In this document: positions 18,298-26,449 of the stretch, piece after piece
How positions within the stretch are numbered: position 1 is the first letter of the stretch
Layout: each line of letters opens with the position of its first letter
Assembly (NCBI GenBank): GCA_036524005.1
Contig: DATDDB010000094.1
Coordinates: 23,276 to 87,275 of the forward strand
DNA: 64,000 nucleotides
From: DATDDB01 sp036524005
GTDB lineage: Bacteria > Pseudomonadota > Gammaproteobacteria > Burkholderiales > Gallionellaceae
Direction: 5' to 3'
The notes under the pieces: model-generated
The model's database searches: none
What the model saw: only the letters and a program-made list of their open reading frames with translations
Told to the model about the DNA's origin: nothing
Made by a program: the position numbers and the translations under genes

Positions 18298-20024
18298 GTT
18301 TCCTCCCGGACGATTTCGCCCGAAGGCTTGGCGACATTATCCAGCGGCGCATCGTTGGGCACATTGAACATGTGCAGCGCCGCGCCCATTACCGTGCTGA
18401 ACACGGGCGCCGCAATCTGGCCGCCGTAGTACTGCCCGTCCTGCGGGTCGTCTATTTTCACGGCAATGATCAATCGCGGGCTGGATGCCGGAGCCAGGCC
18501 GACAAACGAGGAGACATAATGATCAACGTAGCGCCCATGATCGAGCTTGTGCGCGGTGCCGGTCTTGCCCGCGACGCGGTAGCCGCTCACCTGTGCCAGC
18601 GGAGCAGTGCCGCCCGGCTGCACTACCAGCTCCATCATGCTGCGCACCGCGCGCGCCGTGTTTGCCGTGTAGATGCGTTTGCCGCCGGGCGGCGCATCCA
18701 GCTTCAGCAACGACACGGGCAACAGCTCGCCGTCGTTGGCGAACACGGTGTAGGCGCGCGCCAGCTGCAGCAGGTTCACCGAAATGCCGTTGCCGTAGGA
18801 CATGGTGGCCTGCTCGATCGGACGCCAGGTCTTGTAATCGCGCAGCCTGCCGGGCGCCTCGCCGGGGAAACCGCAGCCGGTCGTTTCGCCGAACCCGCTT
18901 TCATTGAGGTTGCGCCAGAAGATTTCCGGTGCCAGCGAGAGCGCCATTTTGGCAGCGCCCACATTGCTCGATTTCTGGATCACTTGCGCCACGGTCAGCC
19001 GTGCATCCGGGTGGCTGTCGTGTATGGTGTAGTCGCCTATGGTGAGCGCGCCCCCCGACGTATTGATGACGGTTTCCGGCTTGACCTTGCCCGCCTCCAG
19101 CGCCGCTGCCACGGTGAACGGCTTCATGGTGGAGCCGGGCTCGAACTGGTCGATCACCGCGCTGTTGCGCAGCAATTCCGCCGCGGGCTTGCCGCGGTTG
19201 TTGGGGTTGAAGCTTGGCCAGTTGCCCAGCGCCAGCACTTCGCCGGTTTTCGCATCCAGCACCACGATGGAGCCGGATTTCGCGTGATGCTGCTCGACCG
19301 CCAGCTTGATTTCACGATAGGCCAGGGTCTGCAGCTTCTTGTCTATGCTCAGCACCACGTCGCTGCCCGGCTTGGGCAGACGCAGGCTGGCCACGCGCTC
19401 GACCACCCTGCCGCGATTGTCCTTGATCACGCGCTGGCTGCCATTCTCGCCGCCCACCTGCTGCTGCAGGGCGAGCTCCATGCCCTCCCGGCCGTTGTCA
19501 TCCACATCGGTGAATCCCAGCAGCTGCGCCGACACCTCGCCATCCGGGTAATAGCGGCGATACTCGCGCTGCAGCGCCACACCCGGAATGCCCAGCTTCA
19601 TCACTTTCTCCGCCTGGTCGGGCGGCAACTGGCGCTTGAGATAGACGAATTCGCGCTCCGTATCGGACAGGCGGGCAGCCACTTCATTGGCGCTCATGCT
19701 CAGGGCCTGCGCCAGGCTCCTGATCTGCCGTGGAGTCGCCTCGGTTTTTTGCGGGCTGGCCCAGACCGATTCCACCGGCGTGCTGATGGCCAGCGGCTCG
19801 CCGTTTCTGTCGCTGATGGTCCCGCGATGCGCGACGACCCCCAGGGTGCGGACAAAACGCTCATCACCCTTCTGCTGCAGGAAGGTGTTATGAATGCACT
19901 GGAGATACACGCCATACGCAAACAGCAGGAACAGCCCGAAAAGCAGCATGAGGTAGAGCAGCCTGGACCGCCAAGGCGGCAAGGCAGTGACCCCAATGGA
20001 TTGTGCGCTGCTGGTGTAGTTCAT
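18294..20024 (-). CDS. ftsI: Septal transpeptidase FtsI (penicillin-binding protein 3)
   Basis: FtsI crosslinks septal peptidoglycan as partner of FtsW. The 576-residue class B PBP has a short cytosolic tail, one membrane helix (about 20-42), the pedestal motif AHRGTISDRNGEPLA, and a transpeptidase domain with the active-site GSTMKP (S298, K301), the second motif SSN and the third motif KTGT near the C-terminal end. The start overlaps the ftsL stop. Confidence 0.97.
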   Translation of the reverse strand: MNYTSSAQSIGVTALPPWRSRLLYLMLLFGLFLLFAYGVYLQCIHNTFLQQKGDERFVRTLGVVAHRGTISDRNGEPLAISTPVESVWASPQKTEATPRQIRSLAQALSMSANEVAARLSDTEREFVYLKRQLPPDQAEKVMKLGIPGVALQREYRRYYPDGEVSAQLLGFTDVDDNGREGMELALQQQVGGENGSQRVIKDNRGRVVERVASLRLPKPGSDVVLSIDKKLQTLAYREIKLAVEQHHAKSGSIVVLDAKTGEVLALGNWPSFNPNNRGKPAAELLRNSAVIDQFEPGSTMKPFTVAAALEAGKVKPETVINTSGGALTIGDYTIHDSHPDARLTVAQVIQKSSNVGAAKMALSLAPEIFWRNLNESGFGETTGCGFPGEAPGRLRDYKTWRPIEQATMSYGNGISVNLLQLARAYTVFANDGELLPVSLLKLDAPPGGKRIYTANTARAVRSMMELVVQPGGTAPLAQVSGYRVAGKTGTAHKLDHGRYVDHYVSSFVGLAPASSPRLIIAVKIDDPQDGQYYGGQIAAPVFSTVMGAALHMFNVPNDAPLDNVAKPSGEIVREET

Positions 20025-20311
20025 GGCCGCGATAGCGCTCCCTCCGGCTGCACGATACGGATATGGCGCACCTGCCCGCTGTCCGGCTGTTGCATCTGCA
20101 ATTTCTGCATGGCAACTTTTTCCACCCTTACCGGGGCGGCCCAGGTGCTTTGCTCAAGCTGCAACTGTCCCCATTCCACGTCCATTTCCTGCGCCCGTTC
20201 TTTTTCCTGCTGCAATTCCACAAACAATTTGCGCGCCTTGTGCTGTGAAGTCACCACACCCAGCGCGCAAGCGATCACCGCCAGCAACAGCATCAGACTC
20301 AGCCTAGCCAC
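20021..20311 (-). CDS. ftsL: Cell division protein FtsL
   Basis: A 96-residue bitopic protein with one N-terminal membrane helix (about 3-22) followed by a periplasmic coiled coil rich in Glu, Gln and Lys (about 24-58). FtsL sequences diverge widely, so the call rests on size, topology and the invariant position between rsmH and ftsI. It forms the FtsQLB complex with the FtsQ encoded further down the operon. It overlaps rsmH by 8 nt and ftsI by 4 nt. Confidence 0.93.
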   Translation of the reverse strand: MARLSLMLLLAVIACALGVVTSQHKARKLFVELQQEKERAQEMDVEWGQLQLEQSTWAAPVRVEKVAMQKLQMQQPDSGQVRHIRIVQPEGALSRP

Positions 20312-21251
20312 CCGCTCGCTCCGCCACCCGCATCACCGCGCTGCGCGCGCGCGGATTGGCTGCCACCTCCGCGCCGGATGCGCGCACTGCGCGCCCGACC
20401 AGGCGCACCTTGCCCTGCGGCACCTCGGCCTGGCGCACTGGCAGATTGCGCGGCAGCTTGTCGCCCTGCGCCATGTCGCGCATGAAGCGCTTGACCATGC
20501 GATCCTCCAGCGAGTGAAAACTGATCACCACCAGCCTGCCTTCCGCATTCAGGCGATCCACGCATTGCGGGAGGACATGCGCGAGTTCGTCAAGCTCCTG
20601 GTTGAGATAAATCCGTATAGCCTGAAACGTTCGCGTCGCCGGATTTTGCCCAGGCTCGCGCGTGCGGACTGCCCGGGCGACGAGCTGACTGAGTTGCTGC
20701 GTGGTGGCAATGGGTAGCTCCTTGCGCGCAGCAACAAGCGCTCTTGCAATCTGTTTAGCAAACCGTTCCTCGCCATAATCGCGTATTACCTCCCCGAGTA
20801 ATTCTTCGTCCACCGTCGCCAGCCACTCAGCCGCCGTCACTCCGCTGCTGGTATCCATGCGCATATCCAGGGGCGCATCGAAACGGAAACTGAAACCGCG
20901 CGCCTCATCGTCCAGCTGCGGCGACGACACCCCCAGGTCCAGCAGCACACCATCCACTTTCCCGATCGCCAGCATGTCCAGCACCTCCGCCAGGCGCGCA
21001 AACCCGGCATGCACCGCCCTGAAGCGAACATCATGGATCTCGCTCGCCACCGCTATCGCCGCCGGATCCTTGTCCAGCGCCACCAGGCGTCCGGCCGGCC
21101 CCAGCCGCTCCAGGATCAGGCGGCTATGTCCGCCGCGCCCGAATGTGCCGTCCACATAAATACCGTCCGGCTTCACCCGCAATGCTTCCACTGCTTCGTG
21201 CAACAACACCGTGGCGTGTGATAGCTCACTACCCCCAGCACCCCGGCTCAC
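20304..21251 (-). CDS. rsmH: 16S rRNA (cytosine-N4)-methyltransferase
   Basis: RsmH (MraW) methylates N4 of C1402 in 16S rRNA. The 315-residue protein has the SAM motif VDGTFGRGGHSRLIL, LLDLGVSSPQLDDEARGFSF, the characteristic PLDMRMD, and FHSLEDRMVKRFM. I chose the GTG at 21251, which overlaps the mraZ stop as GTGA and has GGAGGGG eight nt upstream. The frame stays open further into mraZ but without family similarity. Confidence 0.96.
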   Translation of the reverse strand: MSRGAGGSELSHATVLLHEAVEALRVKPDGIYVDGTFGRGGHSRLILERLGPAGRLVALDKDPAAIAVASEIHDVRFRAVHAGFARLAEVLDMLAIGKVDGVLLDLGVSSPQLDDEARGFSFRFDAPLDMRMDTSSGVTAAEWLATVDEELLGEVIRDYGEERFAKQIARALVAARKELPIATTQQLSQLVARAVRTREPGQNPATRTFQAIRIYLNQELDELAHVLPQCVDRLNAEGRLVVISFHSLEDRMVKRFMRDMAQGDKLPRNLPVRQAEVPQGKVRLVGRAVRASGAEVAANPRARSAVMRVAERAGG

Positions 21252-21694
21252 AACGTGAACCCCTCCAGCTCGGGCGGCAGGTCGCCGTCGGTAAAGCCCA
21301 CCATCTTCTCGTGCTGCGCCTGCCAGCGCGCCTCGTCCCACACTTCGAACTTGTTACCCTGGCCGACCAGCATCACGCGCTTGTCCAGCGCCGCAAAACC
21401 GCGCAGGGTGGGCGAGACCAGCACCCGGCCGGTGGCGTCCATCGCCACATCTTCGGCATGGCCCACCAGGAATCGCTGCAAGGAACGGATGCGGGGGTTG
21501 AAGGCGGAAAGCTGCATCAGCTTCTCGCGGATGGGCTGCCATTCCGGCTGAGGATAGAGCAACAGGCAGCCGTCGGCATCGGCCGTCATCACCAGTTGGC
21601 CGGAGCAATGAGCCTGCAGCATGTCGCGGTACCGGGCCGGTATCGCGAGCCTGCTCTTGCTGTCCAAACTGAGTTGTGTCGCTCCCTGAAACAC
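21248..21694 (-). CDS. mraZ: Transcriptional regulator MraZ
   Basis: MraZ is a double AbrB-like (SpoVT-like) DNA-binding protein that forms a ring and controls the dcw promoter. The 148-residue product has two copies of the domain with the family signatures LDSKSRLAIPARYRD and MDATGRVLVSPTLRGFA. The GTG start at 21694 matches the family N-terminus (V/MFQGATQLSLD) and has AGGAGAG five nt upstream. A frame open 16 codons further upstream covers the operator and is not coding. It is the first gene of the operon, just downstream of its own predicted binding repeats. Confidence 0.96.
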   Translation of the reverse strand: MFQGATQLSLDSKSRLAIPARYRDMLQAHCSGQLVMTADADGCLLLYPQPEWQPIREKLMQLSAFNPRIRSLQRFLVGHAEDVAMDATGRVLVSPTLRGFAALDKRVMLVGQGNKFEVWDEARWQAQHEKMVGFTDGDLPPELEGFTL

Positions 21695-21717
21695 CCATGC
21701 TCTCCTGTGCGCAAAAC

Positions 21718-21742
21718 CCCACCAAAACCCACTTTTTACCAC
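21718..21742 (-). promoter_or_regulatory. MraZ operator: three GTGG(G/T) repeats at 10-bp spacing
   Basis: On the minus strand the pentamers GTGGT (21738-21742), GTGGG (21728-21732) and GTGGG (21718-21722) recur exactly every 10 bp. This fits the GTGGG/TGGGN direct repeats known to bind MraZ in other bacteria. They lie at or just past the predicted transcription start, where bound MraZ would block the promoter. Confidence 0.85.
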
Positions 21743-21750
21743 TATGCTGC

Positions 21751-21779
21751 ACTATATTTAAAAATACTGGCTCGGTCAA
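21751..21779 (-). promoter_or_regulatory. dcw (mraZ) sigma-70 promoter
   Basis: TTGACC (-35, 21774-21779) and TATAGT (-10, 21751-21756) on the minus strand are separated by exactly 17 bp, a near-consensus sigma-70 promoter. Transcription would begin near 21744, directly before the MraZ repeats and about 50 nt before the mraZ start codon. Confidence 0.88.
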
Positions 21780-21866
21780 GGGGTAAAAGCAATTTTTTCT
21801 TTACGCGACAAGTAGTTAGCTGCAAAAGTTAAAGCTGTGTGAATTTATAGAATAAAGAATGAGTTG

Positions 21867-21891
21867 CAGAAACAACCTGAAGTTGTTTCTG
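21867..21891. repeat. Perfect inverted repeat between rnpB and the dcw promoter
   Basis: CAGAAACAAC (21867-21876) and its exact complement (21882-21891) are separated by 5 nt. It lies about 90 bp downstream of the rnpB 3' end and could help end that transcript, although no long T-run follows on the minus strand. No gene is visible in the remaining roughly 200 bp between the dcw promoter and rnpB. Confidence 0.5.
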
Positions 21892-21978
21892 AAGGTGGGC
21901 TAAAAAATCAGTGGGATATAGCGAACGTGCGTACTGTTCAGGTGGAGCATTCCGAGCCACCTGCTACTCGATTAACAA

Positions 21979-22333
21979 AGTGAAGCCAGCCGGTAAGCCG
22001 GGTTCTGTCGTGGACAGTCATTCCTCTAGGCGTTTCGTTACCTGACGCTCAAGCAACCTACCCGCAGGCGGCGCGAGCCACGCCATCGCCTGCCTATTTG
22101 GTCTTGCTCCGGATGGGGTTTACCCTGCCACCCGTGTTGCCACGGGCGCGGTGAGCTCTTACCTCGCCATTTCAACCTTGCCTGTGCCGCTTGCGCGGCC
22201 ATCGGCGGTGTATTTTCTGTGGCACTTTCCATCGCCTCACGGCGTCCGGCCGTTAACCGGCATCCCGCTCTCTGGAGCCCGGACTTTCCTCCCCGCACCT
22301 GCTGCTGTGCGCGGCGACTGTCTGGCCAGCTTC
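21979..22333 (-). ncRNA. rnpB: RNase P RNA (class A)
   Basis: RNase P RNA is the catalytic RNA that trims tRNA 5' leaders. Read on the minus strand, the sequence opens with GAAGCTGGCCAGACAGTCGC and contains the conserved AGGAAAGTCCGGGCTCC, the GGTAAACCCCATCCGGAGCA region, ACCAAATAGGCAGGCG, and the closing CCACGACAGAACCCGGCTTA. These follow the order of the E. coli RNA. Length about 355 nt. The 3' end is set by analogy and may be off by a few bases. Confidence 0.95.
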
Positions 22334-22340
22334 AGTTGAG

Positions 22341-22367
22341 ATTTTAACACGCAAAGAGGAAAGTCAC
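22341..22367 (-). promoter_or_regulatory. Probable rnpB promoter
   Basis: TAAAAT (22341-22346) lies 7 nt before the expected 5' end of RNase P RNA, which fits a -10 box. A GTGACT at 22362-22367 could be the -35 but leaves only a 15-bp spacer. Confidence 0.45.
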
Positions 22368-22386
22368 GTCGCCCACCCTGCTCAGC

Positions 22387-23055
22387 TCAATGCCGCTGGA
22401 ACTGCGGATTCCGGTTACGGATGGCAGCCGCCCAGACCGGATCGGGCGGCGCGCCTGGAAAGCTGAGTCCGTTCACGGTGAGGCCGCAACTGGAAGCATA
22501 GACGACATTCTGCGCCGCGCTGAGTGCAACCACGCGGCGAACCACGTCAGTCCAGTCGAGAAAGCGGCCCTTTTTGCGCTCAGCCACGATCTGCGCGGCA
22601 ACATCCGGGGTGATGCTGATGACCGTGGCGAGCTCGGCTTCACTTGCGCTGTTGATCTCGACCGGGTGGATTTCGATTCGGTCGGGCGGTGCGGGCGGCG
22701 GCAGGGCCTGTGCCCTTTCGGCGGCGGCAAGCCTTTCCGCCTCTATCGCTTCGGCCCGCTTGCGCAGGCGCTCGGCCTCGGCGCGGGCCATGGCTTCGGG
22801 CGTATGCTCGGCATCCCACTTGACCTTCTGTTCGTACCCGATCTTGGTAATGCAATCGTGCACCTGGTCAACCGCGTAGCCATCTTCCACGGCTTTCATG
22901 CGCGCCTCAACCGTGCCCAGCGGCAGGCCATGACAAATGGACTGGTAGGCAGGAGAATTCGGGTCGTGATCCGGGTCAGCCTCATGGCAGCCTGCCGCCA
23001 GCAAGGCAGTGGCAAGCATCGTCGCCAGAACCCGCTTATTCAAAAGGTTGGACAT
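22387..23055 (-). CDS. Lipoprotein with a ComEA-like helix-hairpin-helix domain
   Basis: A 222-residue protein with a lipoprotein signal peptide (lipobox LLAAGC, Cys23), a Cys-containing region, a charged Ala/Glu/Arg coiled-coil stretch (about 85-115), and a C-terminal helix-hairpin-helix unit beginning VEINSASEAELATVISI (about 133) and continuing through RFLDWTDVVRRV. ComEA-type HhH domains bind DNA non-specifically, so a periplasmic or membrane-bound DNA-binding role is possible but not shown. No other competence gene lies nearby. The gene starts 12 nt after the stop of the small membrane gene upstream, suggesting co-transcription. Confidence 0.75.
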   Translation of the reverse strand: MSNLLNKRVLATMLATALLAAGCHEADPDHDPNSPAYQSICHGLPLGTVEARMKAVEDGYAVDQVHDCITKIGYEQKVKWDAEHTPEAMARAEAERLRKRAEAIEAERLAAAERAQALPPPAPPDRIEIHPVEINSASEAELATVISITPDVAAQIVAERKKGRFLDWTDVVRRVVALSAAQNVVYASSCGLTVNGLSFPGAPPDPVWAAAIRNRNPQFQRH

Positions 23056-23067
23056 GGCGCCGGCATG

Positions 23068-23292
23068 CTACTCCTTCTTGAGCTTATCCTGCAGCGCTTC
23101 CCCGGTTCTTTCCAGCGCCTTGCCGCCCTGCTCCAGGGTTTGTCCGCTCAGGCGCTTGATCCGGTCGGCCAGCGACTCATGCTCGAAAGGATTCGACAAC
23201 AGCGGTTTGTCGCGCCCGTAATTGAAGCCCAGCCCGAAGCCGATGGCCAGGCCGATTGCAATGCTGATCAGGACTGTCTTGGATTGCTTCAT
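23068..23292 (-). CDS. Small membrane-anchored protein of unknown function
   Basis: A 74-residue protein with one N-terminal glycine-rich membrane helix (about residues 7-24) and a charged C-terminal amphipathic segment (SLADRIKRLSGQTLEQGGKAL...). I do not recognise the family. It is followed after 12 nt by the HhH lipoprotein gene. Immediately upstream, in the same orientation, lies one of the two full copies of the dispersed repeat described at 23348-23519. Confidence 0.6.
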   Translation of the reverse strand: MKQSKTVLISIAIGLAIGFGLGFNYGRDKPLLSNPFEHESLADRIKRLSGQTLEQGGKALERTGEALQDKLKKE

Positions 23293-23347
23293 TTTGCGTC
23301 TCCCATTGAGTGCCGATTGGTGGTAAAAAGGCCTATCCCATTACAAA

Positions 23348-23519
23348 GCATGGCGACAGAAATCGTAGCGAGCGAGCCGGTAGCGGGGGCGCCCGGAGCG
23401 CAGGTACCGGAGTGTACACGCAGTCTGCCGCTTCCCGGCCCCGGATACCGGCACCGCGCTGCGTGTGTTGTTGGGGCTTTAGCCCCATACAACCACGGCG
23501 CACCCCTTGCGGGTGCAAC
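23348..23519 (-). repeat. Dispersed two-module repeat, copy 1 (modules A and B)
   Basis: Read on the minus strand, module A (23519 to about 23459) holds a hairpin GCACCC-GCAAG-GGGTGC (23500-23516) and a second hairpin GGGGC-TAAA-GCCCC (23473-23486) flanked by GTTGT/ACAAC. After a linker of about 40 nt comes module B (about 23419 to 23348), opening with GTGTACACTCCGGT and closing with CTACGATTTCTG. The same modules in the same order occur at 52113-52274. Module B ends 55 nt before the start codon of the small membrane gene at 23292. Confidence 0.8.
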
Positions 23520-23561
23520 CCCGCTACCGGCTTGCGCAGTAGATTTATGCGCCATGCGCCC

Positions 23562-24725
23562 TCAGGGCGCAGGCTTAACCTTCGCCCCCGCCTTCACCCC
23601 GGGGCGATCGAGCGAAAGCACGATGCGGTCGCCCTCGCTCAGCCCCCCGGTGATTTCGGTCTGGTCCCAGTTGGCCAGGCCGGTTTGCACGGTGCGCTCT
23701 TCGAGCATGCCGTCGTTGCGGTAGTACAGCACCTTCTTGCCTTCGAGCAGGGTCTGGGTGGGTATGCGCAGCACGTTGTCGCGCTTGTCGTACACGATTT
23801 CGACGTCGGCGCTGTAGCCGATCAGCAGGTTCACGTTGTCAGGGATTGCCGCGAACTCGACTTCCACCTCGACCGTGCGCGCCTGTTTCTCGATTTCCAT
23901 CACGTACGGCGCGATGCGCCTGACCTTGCCCGGAAACACCTTGCCCTTGATCGCGTCCAGCGTGATGCGCGCGGTTTGCCCCACCCTGACGTGCGAGGCA
24001 TCCACTTCATCGATCGGCGCGCTGACATACATGCAGCTGTTGTCTATCAGGTCGATCGCGGGGAGCGTGGGTATGCCGGGCGGCGATGGCGTGGAAAATT
24101 CGCCCAGTTCGCCGCTGATGTCGGCCACCACGCCCGCGAACGGGGCGCGCAGGGTCATGCGCTCCAGTTCGGCGCGCGCCGCTTCGATGCGCGCGCGGCC
24201 CTGGTCTATCTGGCTGCGCGCAGACTCACAGCCCGCGCGCGCCACCTTGGCCGCGGAATCCTTCTGGTCCAGCCCCTCCGGAGAGATGAATCCCTGTGTC
24301 CGAAGCTGGTGCGCACGCACCGCCTCCTTCTCCGCCAGGTCGGCCTGGATGCAGGCCTGCTGCATCTGGGTCTGTGCGGTCTTGAGCTGTTCCTGCGCCA
24401 GCCGGTCCTGCGCCTGCAAGTCCTCGCTCCACAGCCGCAGCAGCACCTGCCCCTTCTCCACGCGCTGCCCCTTCTTTACCAGCAACTGCGAAATCTTCCC
24501 GCCCGCGGACGGCGCCATCTTGGCGCGGCGGCAGGCCTTCACCGTGCCAGCACGGGTATTGTTCACCGTCGCCTCCACCGTGCCGCGCGCCACGGTCGTC
24601 AGCACAGCCTCCACCGGCGGCGTGCGCGTGGCAAACCCTATGGTGACCGCCGCCAGAACGATGACGCCTGCGGCAATCGCCACCTTGCGGGACAGCATGC
24701 GCTGGATGAGTTGCGGAACGGGCAT
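23562..24725 (-). CDS. MacA-like periplasmic adaptor (HlyD/RND family)
   Basis: A 387-residue adaptor with an N-terminal membrane anchor (about 15-32), a split lipoyl domain, a long alpha-helical hairpin (about 105-190), a beta-barrel and a membrane-proximal domain. Such proteins connect an inner-membrane ABC or RND transporter to a TolC-type outer-membrane channel. AGGAGATCGA precedes the ATG. No transporter gene is adjacent. The likely partners, an ABC ATPase and two MacB-like permeases, lie about 7.5 kb away on the other strand (32255-35989), separated by unrelated genes. No TolC gene is in the window. Ordinary RND partnership remains possible. Confidence 0.85.
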   Translation of the reverse strand: MPVPQLIQRMLSRKVAIAAGVIVLAAVTIGFATRTPPVEAVLTTVARGTVEATVNNTRAGTVKACRRAKMAPSAGGKISQLLVKKGQRVEKGQVLLRLWSEDLQAQDRLAQEQLKTAQTQMQQACIQADLAEKEAVRAHQLRTQGFISPEGLDQKDSAAKVARAGCESARSQIDQGRARIEAARAELERMTLRAPFAGVVADISGELGEFSTPSPPGIPTLPAIDLIDNSCMYVSAPIDEVDASHVRVGQTARITLDAIKGKVFPGKVRRIAPYVMEIEKQARTVEVEVEFAAIPDNVNLLIGYSADVEIVYDKRDNVLRIPTQTLLEGKKVLYYRNDGMLEERTVQTGLANWDQTEITGGLSEGDRIVLSLDRPGVKAGAKVKPAP

Positions 24726-24866
24726 TCGATCTCCTGTTGGTGCGGGATTGTTGTTGGTGAGATTGTTGTTGGCGCCAGGGTGATACTACTCCAAGGAGAG
24801 GGATGGGGGGAAGGTGGGGTTTCCTCGGTTTTTTGGGGTGAAGGGAGGCGAAGCCCCCGTGCCACC

Positions 24867-25919
24867 CTACGCCACGCCCTGTATCAAGTGCTCCAGGCGG
24901 CTGCGCCCCTGCGGCGTGGTCATGACCATCAGCACGTCGCCTTCGTGCAAGGCGTGGCTGGTTTCGGGATTGAATACCCAATGCTGACCTTGGCGCACGG
25001 CCAGCAATACGTAATGGCGGCTGGCAAGGTTCAGTACCGACAGCGGCTTGCCCGCGAATTCAGCCGGAATCGAAAATTCTTCCAGACGCAGGGAATCTTC
25101 GGTTTTCAGCATTTCGTCGAGGAACGAAACGACGTGCGGGCGCACCATGGCCGACACGATGCGCAGGCCGCCGGTGAAGTCCGGCGAGACGATCTCGTCC
25201 GCCCCGGCCATGCGCGTCTTCTCGACGTTTTTCAGTTCATGGCAGCGCGCCACCACGCGCACGCCGGGGTTGAGCTGCTTGGCGCTGAGGCTGATCACCA
25301 GGTTCTGGCTGTCATCCGCCGCCACGGCGAAGATGCCGCGGGCGTGCATGATGCCCGCCGCCAGCAGCACATCGTTGTCGGTGGCGTCCGCGTGCATATA
25401 GGGCTGTGCCGGGTGCTTCTCCAGAAACAATTCGAGGTGGGCCAGGTCGGAATCGATCACCACGCACTCGCGCCCGGTCGCCACCAGCTCCGCCGCCACA
25501 TTGCTGCCGACGCGCCCCACGCCGCACACGATATAGTGGCCGCTCATTCTTGAAATTGCCTGCATCATTCTCTTTCTCCGCCATGCCTGGTTGATGTCGC
25601 TTTCCAATATCAATGCCGTGACGCTGGAGAACATATACGTCATGGTGCCGATGCCCAGCGTCGCGATGATTACCGTGAACAGCCTGCCCCCCGGATCATG
25701 CGAGAGATCCACGACCTCGTTGTAGCCTATGGTGGCCACGGTGATGAAGGTCATATAAAAGCAGTCCATCCAGGTGTACTGGGAGCCGCCGATGAGGCGG
25801 TACCCCACCGTGCCGATGAGCATGACCAGCGCCATGGCAAGCGCAGCCCAGAACAGGCTGCGGTAGGGGCGCAGGGGGGAGGATTCGACCAGCTTCATTG
25901 ATCCCGCGTCCGGCTTCAC
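24867..25919 (-). CDS. Two-helix potassium channel with RCK (TrkA-N/TrkA-C) domains
   Basis: A 350-residue MthK-type channel subunit. Two membrane helices (about 22-44 and 80-107) flank a pore loop with TIGYNE where most K+ channels have T-V/I-GYGD. Then comes an RCK nucleotide-binding domain starting HYIVCGVGRVGSNVAAEL (about 127), and a TrkA-C domain at the end (EEFSIPAEFAGKPLS). It should conduct K+ across the inner membrane, gated by a ligand bound to the RCK ring. The GTG start overlaps the def stop as GTGA. An ATG seven codons later is an alternative. Confidence 0.9.
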   Translation of the reverse strand: MKPDAGSMKLVESSPLRPYRSLFWAALAMALVMLIGTVGYRLIGGSQYTWMDCFYMTFITVATIGYNEVVDLSHDPGGRLFTVIIATLGIGTMTYMFSSVTALILESDINQAWRRKRMMQAISRMSGHYIVCGVGRVGSNVAAELVATGRECVVIDSDLAHLELFLEKHPAQPYMHADATDNDVLLAAGIMHARGIFAVAADDSQNLVISLSAKQLNPGVRVVARCHELKNVEKTRMAGADEIVSPDFTGGLRIVSAMVRPHVVSFLDEMLKTEDSLRLEEFSIPAEFAGKPLSVLNLASRHYVLLAVRQGQHWVFNPETSHALHEGDVLMVMTTPQGRSRLEHLIQGVA

Positions 25920-26449
25920 TCTTCAGGAATCTTGCGCTCCGGGAACAGCACGTCGTTGAACCCGAAGCACTTGAAATCGCGGATGCGCATCGGATAAAGA
26001 ATGCCGTCCAGGTGGTCGCATTCATGCTGCACCACGCGCGCATGGAAGCCGCTGACCGTGCGGTCTATCGCATTGCCCTGCTCATCCAGGCCCTGATAGC
26101 GGATGGTCTTGTGGCGCGGCACCATGCCGCGCAGGCCGGGCACGCTGAGACAGCCCTCCCAGTCCTCCTCCATGTCGCCGCCGAACGGCGTGATGAACGG
26201 ATTGATCAGCACGGTTTCGGGCACCAGCTCGGCATCGGGGTAGCGCGGGTTGGCTTCCACGCCAAATATCACCACCCGCAGGTTCACCCCGATCTGCGGC
26301 GCGGCGAGTCCCACGCCGTCGTGCTCAAACATGGTATCGCGCATGTCGGCCAGAAGCGCCTTCAGCTCCGGCGTGCCGAATGCGGTCACCGGCTCCGCCT
26401 GGCGCAGCAGGCGCGCATCCCCCATGCGCAATATCGTCCTACTCGCCAT
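25916..26449 (-). CDS. def: Peptide deformylase
   Basis: Removes the formyl group from the N-terminal methionine of new proteins. The 177-residue protein carries all three family motifs: GVGLAAPQ (45-52), EGCLS with the metal ligand C100, and HECDH (142-146). It is not in the common def-fmt pairing but between an mtnP-type gene, which it overlaps by 11 nt, and a K+ channel gene, which overlaps its stop. Many genomes carry more than one def, so this may be a second copy. Confidence 0.96.
   Translation of the reverse strand: MASRTILRMGDARLLRQAEPVTAFGTPELKALLADMRDTMFEHDGVGLAAPQIGVNLRVVIFGVEANPRYPDAELVPETVLINPFITPFGGDMEEDWEGCLSVPGLRGMVPRHKTIRYQGLDEQGNAIDRTVSGFHARVVQHECDHLDGILYPMRIRDFKCFGFNDVLFPERKIPEE

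Noticed and set aside
20304..21341. Longer forms of rsmH, murC, murF and murB using upstream in-frame codons
   Set aside because: The extensions overlap the preceding gene, lack family similarity, and in each case a start overlapping or near the previous stop with a Shine-Dalgarno is available.
22038..22298. Open frames over the RNase P RNA gene
   Set aside because: The conserved RNase P RNA sequence blocks explain this region. The frames have no RBS and no similarity.
23348..23555. Short open frames through the repeats at 23348 and 52113
   Set aside because: The same peptide-like strings recur only because the repeat recurs. Stem structure, not codon structure, is what is kept between copies.
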